From: COE1 sp045579665
GTDB lineage: Bacteria > Bacillota > Clostridia > Lachnospirales > Lachnospiraceae
Direction of reading: 5' to 3'
Length of the DNA: 27,824 nucleotides
NCBI GenBank assembly: GCA_045579665.1
Contig: JAZNMO010000213.1
Coordinates: 1 to 27,824 of the forward strand
Part shown: positions 22,379-27,824 of the stretch, in pieces
Position numbering within the stretch: the stretch's first letter is position 1
How the letters are laid out: each line of letters begins with the position of its first letter
Program-made: the position numbers and the translations under genes
Notes under the pieces: generated by a model
Database searches by the model: none
Told to the model about the DNA's origin: nothing
Seen by the model: the letters and a program-made list of their open reading frames with translations, nothing else

Positions 22379-22560
22379 AATATTAGGGAGTAGTTCACAT
22401 TTGTCAGTTGGCAGATGTTGTGCTTTTCGTCATCACGTTATCAGGCTTTGAGTCGGGATAACCGGATAGTACACTGGGTAAGGAACGAGACTTTTATTGT
22501 ATGAATGTATAATAAGAGTCTCTTTTTGTATGCGAAAACTCTTATTATACAAAAGATGAT
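22379..22560 (+). promoter_or_regulatory. yybP-ykoY-type Mn2+ riboswitch
   Basis: Fills most of the 308-bp gap before the ATPase gene. It contains GGGAGTAG (near 22387-22395), a first arm CACATTTG...CAGATGTTGTG, the strand CGTCATCACG, and a second arm GTTATC...GATAAC followed by CCGG. GGGAGUAG, CGUCA and the arm-end CCGG are the conserved parts of the yybP-ykoY aptamer, which binds Mn2+. The expression platform follows: a 15-bp terminator (22487-22522) and a competing perfect 14-bp antiterminator (22506-22519 with 22538-22551). Ligand binding should favour read-through into the exporter. Folding was done by eye. Confidence 0.75.
22487..22527 (+). terminator. Riboswitch terminator with competing antiterminator
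   Basis: GAGACTTTTATTGTA pairs with TATAATAAGAGTCTC (15 bp, two G-U) before a T5 run. TGTATAATAAGAGT (22506-22519) also pairs perfectly with ACTCTTATTATACA (22538-22551), which destroys the terminator. Confidence 0.85.
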
Positions 22561-22586
22561 AAGAAGGTAAAGGAGCAGATAAGTGT

Positions 22587-25211
22587 ATGAAAGAAAATTG
22601 GATGAAAAATGCAGAGGAACTCAAAAAAGAATTTGGTGTGTCGGATGAGGGCTTATCTAAGGCACAGGTAGAGCAGATTCGGGCTGTGAAGGGAGAGAAC
22701 ATATTACAGGAGGAGAAGAAAAAAAGTGTTGCGCAGGTTTTCCTAGAACAGTTTTGCGATTTGCTGGTAGTTATTTTGATTGTTGCAGCAACCATTTCAC
22801 TATTTTCAGGAAATATAGAGAGTACGATTGTTATTTTACTGGTATTGCTGTTGAATGCGGTATTAGGAACGGTTCAGCATGTTAAGGCGCAGAAGTCGTT
22901 GGATAGTTTAAAGCAGCTATCGTCACCAAATGCAAAGGTAATCCGTGATGGCTGTAAGCAGGAAATTCCTTCAAGAGAGCTGGTACCGGGTGACATTGTC
23001 TTGCTTGAAGCAGGAGATATGATTGTGGCAGACGGCAGAATCCTGAACAATTATTCTTTACAGGTAAATGAAAGCTCTCTGACAGGTGAATCTACCAATG
23101 TAGATAAGTCTGATACAGTGCTGGAGGGGGAGGTTCCTTTGGCAGACCGCAATAATATGGTGCATTCGGGAAGTCTTGTTACTTATGGACGTGCATTGGT
23201 ATTGGTGACAGCAACCGGAATGGAGACTGAGCTTGGTAAGATTGCAGGACTGATGAATGCGGCAAAGGAGAGAAAAACACCGTTACAGGAAAGTCTGGAT
23301 CAGTTTAGTAAAAAGTTGGCTGTATTGATTATGATAATCAGTGCTTTGGTATTTGGATTATGTCTTTACAGGCAGATGCCTATGCTGGATTCTATGATGT
23401 TTGCAGTAGCATTGGCAGTTGCGGCGATTCCGGAGGCATTAAGCTCTATTGTGACCATTGTGCAGGCGTTTGGTACACAAAAGATGGCAAAGGAAAATGC
23501 CATTATCAAGCAACTCAAGGCAGTAGAGAGCTTGGGGTGTGTTTCTGTAATTTGTTCTGATAAGACGGGAACTCTCACACAGAATAAAATGACAGTGCAG
23601 CAGATTTATGTGGATGGAAAGTTGATGACACCGCAGGAAATGGACGTAACAGAGCAGACACAGCGCTATTTGTTGTACAATGCAATTTTAAATAATGATT
23701 CTACGATTGCAGATGGAAAGGGTATCGGAGACCCTACAGAATATGCGTTACTTGAAATGTTTCGTGCAGTGAGAACGGAGCAGGGGTCTGTGGTGGAGGA
23801 AGCAGGTTTTCATGAGGATATGATTCGTAAAGCGCTGGACAGATTAGAGGAGGTTCCTTTTGATTCGGATAGAAAGCTGATGAGTACCAAGTATCGCCTG
23901 CATGGTGTGGAAACCATACTCACTAAGGGGGCTTTGGATGTCCTGCTAGAACGATGCAAATGGATACGCTATTCCGAGGGTATTCGTCCTATGACAGATA
24001 TGGAAAAGGAGCGTATTTTAAAGGAAAATCAGAGGTTTTCCGAAAACGGTCTTCGTGTATTGGCATTTGCTTATAAGGAATCAGATGAAGTTTTATCTTT
24101 GGAGACAGAGTGTAACTATACATTCCTAGGTCTGATTTCGATGGTAGACCCTCCAAGACCGGAATCTGTCGCAGCAGTTGCGGATGCAAAGATGGCAGGT
24201 ATCAGACCAGTGATGATAACAGGGGATCATAAGATAACAGCGGTAGCGATAGCAAGACAAATCGGTATCTTCGAGGAAGGGGACATGGCATTAACAGGCG
24301 CAGAATTGGATGCAATGTCGGACAATGAGCTGGATGAGAAGATTGCAAAAATTTCCGTATATGCTCGTGTTTCCCCTGAAAATAAGATTCGTATTGTAGA
24401 GGCATGGCAGAGAAGAGGAAATATCGTTGCCATGACAGGAGATGGTGTAAATGATGCGCCTGCATTGAAAAAGGCTGATATTGGTGTAGCAATGGGAATT
24501 ACCGGTACAGAGGTTTCCAAGGATGCAGCAGCAATGATTTTATCGGATGATAATTTTGCTACCATTATTAAGGCGGTTGCCAATGGACGAAATGTATATA
24601 GAAATATTAAGAATGCGATTTTATTTCTGTTATCGGGTAATACGGCCGGTATTTTATCGGTATTATATACTTCCGTAATGGGGCTGGCAGTACCATTTGC
24701 TCCGGTGCATTTACTGTTTATGAATCTTTTGACAGATTCTCTTCCTGCGATTGCTATCGGTATGGAGCCGGCAGATGAGAAGCTGTTGCAGGAAAAGCCA
24801 AGAGACCCGTCCAAGGGTATTTTAACGAAAGATTTCTTATTGAAGATTCTTGGAGAAGGCGGTTTGATTGCAATCACTACGATGCTGGCATATCATATCG
24901 GTTTGAAAACAAGTCCTGCACTTGCATCAACTATGGCATTTGCAACTTTAACGCTTGCGAGGTTGTTCCATGGCTTTAACTGCAGAAGTGATAAGTCTAT
25001 TTTCAGGCTGGGACTTATGACGAATATGTACAGTGTATTGGCGTTTGCGGGTGGTTTGGTATTGCTTGCACTGGTTATTTTTGTACCGTTTTTGCATTCC
25101 GTATTCAGTGTTGTAACATTGTCGGCGATGGAGCTTGGTCAGATTGCTTTACTTGCTTTGGCTCCAACGGTCATTATTCAAGTGATAAAGCTTTCAGGTG
25201 ATAAGAAATAA
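22587..25211 (+). CDS. Ca2+/Mn2+ P-type ATPase (P2 type)
   Basis: 874 aa with the full P-type set: TGES (166-169, actuator), phosphorylation site DKTGT at Asp325, KGA in the nucleotide domain, TGDGVNDAP (617-625), and an N-terminal cation ATPase domain. Membrane motifs VAAIPEAL in helix 4 and NLLTDSLPA (Asn713, Asp717) in helix 6 match calcium-type pumps with a single cation site, as in PMCA, LMCA1 and bacterial Mn2+ exporters such as YoaB/MneP. The upstream yybP-ykoY-type riboswitch argues for Mn2+ export, with Ca2+ as an alternative. AAAGGAG is placed 11 nt before ATG 22587. The gene runs alone; a terminator follows at 25278. Confidence 0.9.
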   Translation: MKENWMKNAEELKKEFGVSDEGLSKAQVEQIRAVKGENILQEEKKKSVAQVFLEQFCDLLVVILIVAATISLFSGNIESTIVILLVLLLNAVLGTVQHVKAQKSLDSLKQLSSPNAKVIRDGCKQEIPSRELVPGDIVLLEAGDMIVADGRILNNYSLQVNESSLTGESTNVDKSDTVLEGEVPLADRNNMVHSGSLVTYGRALVLVTATGMETELGKIAGLMNAAKERKTPLQESLDQFSKKLAVLIMIISALVFGLCLYRQMPMLDSMMFAVALAVAAIPEALSSIVTIVQAFGTQKMAKENAIIKQLKAVESLGCVSVICSDKTGTLTQNKMTVQQIYVDGKLMTPQEMDVTEQTQRYLLYNAILNNDSTIADGKGIGDPTEYALLEMFRAVRTEQGSVVEEAGFHEDMIRKALDRLEEVPFDSDRKLMSTKYRLHGVETILTKGALDVLLERCKWIRYSEGIRPMTDMEKERILKENQRFSENGLRVLAFAYKESDEVLSLETECNYTFLGLISMVDPPRPESVAAVADAKMAGIRPVMITGDHKITAVAIARQIGIFEEGDMALTGAELDAMSDNELDEKIAKISVYARVSPENKIRIVEAWQRRGNIVAMTGDGVNDAPALKKADIGVAMGITGTEVSKDAAAMILSDDNFATIIKAVANGRNVYRNIKNAILFLLSGNTAGILSVLYTSVMGLAVPFAPVHLLFMNLLTDSLPAIAIGMEPADEKLLQEKPRDPSKGILTKDFLLKILGEGGLIAITTMLAYHIGLKTSPALASTMAFATLTLARLFHGFNCRSDKSIFRLGLMTNMYSVLAFAGGLVLLALVIFVPFLHSVFSVVTLSAMELGQIALLALAPTVIIQVIKLSGDKK

Positions 25212-25251
25212 ACAGATTACGTGCAAAAAGAATGATAGTGTCGAAAGTTAC

Positions 25252-25280
25252 TTGCTTTTCATAAGAAAACATTTTATAAA
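25252..25280 (+). promoter_or_regulatory. Promoter of the TSUP gene
   Basis: TTGCTT (25252-25257), 17-bp spacer, TATAAA (25275-25280). It overlaps the left arm of the terminator hairpin at 25278-25313. Confidence 0.55.
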
Positions 25281-25313
25281 ATAATCGGGTGGAGAAATCT
25301 ACTCGATTATTTT
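25278..25313 (+). terminator. P-type ATPase terminator
   Basis: AAAATAATCGGGTGGA / TCTACTCGATTATTTT, 16-bp stem with two G-U pairs and a GAAA tetraloop. It ends 5 nt before the next ribosome binding site. Confidence 0.8.
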
Positions 25314-25331
25314 ATTGTGGAGGACTTTTGG

Positions 25332-26057
25332 ATGTTATTATGGATGCTTGCAACATTATGTGCTTTTTTCGTGAAGGGATTGTGTGGATTTGCAAATACG
25401 TTGGTATTCTCTACAATACTAAGCTTTGGTGCAAATAATATTAATATATCACCTGTGGAGTTGATTTTAGGATATCCTGCTAATCTCGTCATTACATGGA
25501 AAGAACGTAAGAATATTAAGTGGAAGGTATGCCTTCCGTTGGCGGTATTAGTGTTGTTAGGAAATATTCCGGGGATTCTGCTTTTGAAAAACACTGATGC
25601 AGGGGCAATCAAAGTGGTATTTGGATTTGTGATAATTGCAGTAGGCTGTGAAATGCTGCTTCGGGATATGCAGCAAAAGAAGTTTAAGCAGTCAAAGACA
25701 GTACTTGCAGTGATTGGCATTTTGTCAGGAGTGTTATGCGGTCTGTATGGAATCGGTGCATTGCTTGCTGCTTACATAGGTCGTGTGACGGATAACAGTC
25801 AGGAGTTTAAAGCAAATATCTGCATGGTATTTATCGTTGAAAATACATTTCGAATCATTGTTTACAGTGGGATTGGAATTATTAATATAGAGGTACTTTG
25901 TCAGGCGGTGATGCTGTTTCCGCTTATGCTGCTTGGTCTGTTGATTGGAATTAAGAGCGGTAAGGTATTAAATGAGAGAGTGGTAAAGAAAATAGTAATT
26001 GTTATGTTGATGATTTCCGGGGCGGCTTTGATACTTAATAATATGAATTTATTCTAA
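25332..26057 (+). CDS. TSUP (TauE/SafE) family permease
   Basis: 241 aa, about eight helices in two similar halves. The start FVKGLCGFANTLVFST and the second-half GVLCGLYGIGALLAAY are the repeated Gly-rich motifs of sulfite/sulfur-compound exporters of the TSUP family. Substrates range over sulfite, thiosulfate and organosulfur acids and cannot be chosen here. ATG 25332 is preferred because GGAGG lies 8 nt upstream; a GTG at 25317 precedes that site. It has its own promoter. Confidence 0.85.
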   Translation: MLLWMLATLCAFFVKGLCGFANTLVFSTILSFGANNINISPVELILGYPANLVITWKERKNIKWKVCLPLAVLVLLGNIPGILLLKNTDAGAIKVVFGFVIIAVGCEMLLRDMQQKKFKQSKTVLAVIGILSGVLCGLYGIGALLAAYIGRVTDNSQEFKANICMVFIVENTFRIIVYSGIGIINIEVLCQAVMLFPLMLLGLLIGIKSGKVLNERVVKKIVIVMLMISGAALILNNMNLF

Positions 26058-26123
26058 GTAGTATATTTTATTCTGAAAATAGGGTATACTTAATGTAGAA
26101 AAAAAGAAAAAGGAGGACCGAGG

Positions 26124-26441
26124 ATGGAAGTATTACATTTAAATGGAGATAATTTTGAACAGGAGGTATTGCAGTCGTCGATACCTGTTTTGGTAGATTT
26201 TTGGGCTGACTGGTGTGGACCTTGTAAGATGATTGCACCTATTATAGATGAACTTGCAAAGGAATTGACAGATGTTAAGATTTGCAAGGTTAATGTAGAT
26301 GAGGCAGGAGACCTGGCTATGAAGTACAGGGTAATGTCAATTCCTACACTCGTTTTATTTAAGGCCGGCGAGAAGACCGCCATGTCTGTAGGCGCTAAGA
26401 GTAAGGCAGAGCTGTTGGATTTTATTAATAATAATCAATAG
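26124..26441 (+). CDS. trxA: Thioredoxin
   Basis: 105 aa, full thioredoxin fold: DFWADWCGPCK with Cys31 and Cys34, the cis-proline motif MSIPTLVLF, and the C-terminal helix. AAAAAGGAGGACC gives a strong binding site. A TATACT box at 26085-26090 is the only promoter hint. Thioredoxin is the usual electron donor to Gpx-type peroxidases such as the one at 12296. No reductase gene is next to it. Confidence 0.95.
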   Translation: MEVLHLNGDNFEQEVLQSSIPVLVDFWADWCGPCKMIAPIIDELAKELTDVKICKVNVDEAGDLAMKYRVMSIPTLVLFKAGEKTAMSVGAKSKAELLDFINNNQ

Positions 26442-26488
26442 AAAGAAGAACAGTACTGGCAGAGGTCGTACTGATATGGTAAGAACAT

Positions 26489-27385
26489 ATGCAAAAGAGA
26501 CATATCGGGGTGTTTTTTGCATATATAGGGGTAATCTTGATTTGCTTTGAGGGAATTATATGCGAAGCTAAGAGCGCAGAGACGCAAGCGGAAGCGAGTG
26601 AAGAGTCTTTTACAGAAACACATATTGTATCACAAGATGGCACAGGAGATTTTTTGTCAATTCAGGAAGCGGTGGATGCAGCAAAGAGTGGTGATATCAT
26701 AAGAATTATGCCGGGTGTGTACTATGAAAGCGTGAAGATTTATGAGAAGTCAATAACCTTGGAGGGAACACAGCGTGAGGGCTGTATTATACAGTATACA
26801 GGTGATTCTTATGAGAACCCGCCTTTGGACATGGCGTCAGGAACAGTTCGTAATTTGACAATACATTCACTTTTAGGAGAAGAACCCGGCTATGACGTAG
26901 GGCAGGCGTATGCTGTTCACATTGATAAGGAGCAGTATGGAGGTAAGACAACTCTTTTTCAGAATTGTAGTATTATATCGGAGACTTCAGCCTGTTTTGG
27001 AATTGGACTCTGGGGTGAGCAACATATTTATATAGAGGATAGTGAATTAATATCGCGAAGTTATACTCCTAATATTTATGTGCATGATGTGGAATTTCAA
27101 CCTTATGGAGGAGAAGCATACTTTACATTAAAACATTGTATATTGCGTAGAGAAAACTATGGACATGTTCTTTTAGCACATGCAATTTTACCGGAGAATA
27201 CGGTATATATGACGTTTCAGGAAGTGCAGGATGTTTATATGGAGGATGCAGGTAATCCTAAGATATGTATAGAGAATAAATATGAAGCAGATGGTATCGG
27301 CTGGTGTGGATTGAATAATATGTTTTTAACGAAAGAAAGCTACGGAAATTCGATAGAAGAGATGAATTATATAATGGAAGAGTAG
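26489..27385 (+). CDS. Secreted beta-helix protein, pectinesterase-like
   Basis: 298 aa. An N-terminal membrane segment (VFFAYIGVILICFEGIICEA) acts as signal peptide or anchor; no lipobox. The mature start HIVSQDGTGDFLSIQEAVDA, then IRIMPGVYYESVKI, is the first coil of pectin methylesterase-type right-handed beta-helices. QAYAV matches the first active-site loop loosely, but the QDT and DFIFG aspartates and the LGRPW motif are missing, so esterase activity is doubtful. It may be a carbohydrate-binding or adhesive relative. The ribosome binding site is weak (GGTAAG). A CAGTAC/GTACTG hairpin lies between it and trxA. Confidence 0.75.
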   Translation: MQKRHIGVFFAYIGVILICFEGIICEAKSAETQAEASEESFTETHIVSQDGTGDFLSIQEAVDAAKSGDIIRIMPGVYYESVKIYEKSITLEGTQREGCIIQYTGDSYENPPLDMASGTVRNLTIHSLLGEEPGYDVGQAYAVHIDKEQYGGKTTLFQNCSIISETSACFGIGLWGEQHIYIEDSELISRSYTPNIYVHDVEFQPYGGEAYFTLKHCILRRENYGHVLLAHAILPENTVYMTFQEVQDVYMEDAGNPKICIENKYEADGIGWCGLNNMFLTKESYGNSIEEMNYIMEE

Positions 27386-27455
27386 TTTTAAATGTTTTGT
27401 TGTGAAATGTGAAATAATTCCAACAATTTAATAAAATGATGGATAGTGTGTTGCT

Positions 27456-27482
27456 AAAAAGCCCTTTTTATAAGGGCTTTTT
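27456..27482 (+). terminator. Terminator after the beta-helix gene
   Basis: AAAAAGCCCTT / AAGGGCTTTTT, 11-bp stem with a 5-nt loop and T-tract. Confidence 0.9.
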
Positions 27483-27521
27483 CGAATATTAAAAAATGTA
27501 GAAAAAAGCAACAATTTATGG

Positions 27522-27550
27522 TTGACATTCTATTTATGAGATGATAAGAT
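27522..27550 (+). promoter_or_regulatory. Upstream promoter P1 of a probable stable RNA operon
   Basis: TTGACA (27522-27527), 17-bp spacer, TAAGAT (27545-27550), preceded by an A-rich stretch that may act as an UP element. Confidence 0.6.
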
Positions 27551-27617
27551 AACATTCGTCGCTGAGAGCGGTGCAAACTTAAAAGTTCAGATTTGATAAA
27601 TAAGTTATAAACACTGC

Positions 27618-27647
27618 TTGACAGAAGATGACAAAATGTGATATTAT
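27618..27647 (+). promoter_or_regulatory. Downstream promoter P2
   Basis: TTGACA (27618-27623), 18-bp spacer, TATTAT (27642-27647). The tandem arrangement 96 bp after P1, with perfect -35 boxes, is typical of rRNA operons. Confidence 0.65.
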
Positions 27648-27824
27648 ATCAGAGTTGCGTCAAATATATGAGCAACATGATATAAACAGAACCTTGACAA
27701 ATAAACAGTAATGCAACCCTGAAAATTCTTAATAAAGAATTGTTCAGAGAACAAAACCTAAAAACAGTAAAGTATGGAAACATACAAAACGGAAAACAAG
27801 CCAGTTTAACTGGACTTGGAATCA
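27648..27824 (+). other. Non-coding leader, probably of an rRNA operon
   Basis: 177 nt without a credible open frame. It holds TTGTTC-aga-GAACAA (a small hairpin) and, at the edge, CCAGTTTAACTGG within a larger CAAG...CTTGG pairing, as expected for the 5' processing stem of 16S pre-rRNA. The 16S gene itself would lie beyond the window. Assignment is by layout and resemblance to Lachnospiraceae rrn leaders. Confidence 0.5.

Noticed and set aside
1..27824. CRISPR array, tRNA genes, transposase genes, integrase
   Set aside because: I looked for regularly spaced repeats, cloverleaf-like segments, and DDE or tyrosine recombinase motifs and found none. The decayed island has no visible mobile-element ends.

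Overview
The window looks like chromosomal DNA of a gut-type Lachnospiraceae (Clostridia): AT-rich, strong AGGAGG-like ribosome binding sites, TTGACA-17-TATAAT promoters, intrinsic terminators after most units, and typical Clostridia families (CD1871A-type CXXC protein, TIGR03905-type TSCPD protein, Lsa/CplR-like ABC-F, heterodimeric ABC exporter). A large receptor with a PilZ c-di-GMP module suggests a motile relative, but no genus can be fixed from sequence alone.

Layout. (1) 1-1221, minus strand: a frameshifted partial gene, a Nudix hydrolase and a small unknown protein. (2) 1389-4121: a decayed defence island. It holds broken pieces of a type I restriction system (hsdS fragment, hsdM stub), two broken RhuM-family fragments sharing a 131-bp direct repeat, an intact Fic-family gene, and a compact type I toxin-antitoxin locus whose toxin (32 aa) is shorter than usual gene-calling limits. 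(3) 4127-7947: a small acidic protein and a two-gene heterodimeric ABC exporter. (4) 8059-9647: a redox module of TlpA-like lipoprotein, 50-aa CXXC membrane protein and membrane polyferredoxin. (5) 9819-12090: an ABC ATPase and a large permease. (6) 12188-13748: a peroxide-response unit of glutathione peroxidase, TSCPD protein and OhrR-like MarR repressor, with an OhrR-like palindrome in its promoter and a leftover tail of a second peroxidase. (7) 13765-15598: an ABC-F ribosome protection protein behind a 270-nt attenuator leader with a three-codon peptide. (8) 15641-16938: a STAS/SpoIIAA-like protein divergent from the manganese exporter mntP. (9) 17084-19204: a chemoreceptor fused to PilZ. 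(10) 19261-22278: an MFS transporter fused to a GH2 glycosidase. (11) 22344-25211: a Ca2+/Mn2+ P-type ATPase behind a yybP-ykoY-type riboswitch. (12) 25252-27385: a TSUP permease, thioredoxin and a secreted beta-helix protein. (13) 27386-27824: tandem strong promoters and a non-coding leader that probably open an rRNA operon beyond the right edge.

Themes. Two manganese/calcium exporters (mntP and the P-type ATPase) both carry leaders with a GGGAGTAG core. Thiol and peroxide chemistry recurs (TlpA, CXXC protein, polyferredoxin, Gpx, OhrR, thioredoxin). RNA-level control is unusually dense: a type I antitoxin, an antibiotic-type attenuator and two metal leaders. The most unusual proteins are the MFS-GH2 fusion and the MCP-PilZ fusion. 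The most interesting small system is the convergent toxin/antisense locus embedded in the restriction/RhuM/Fic graveyard.
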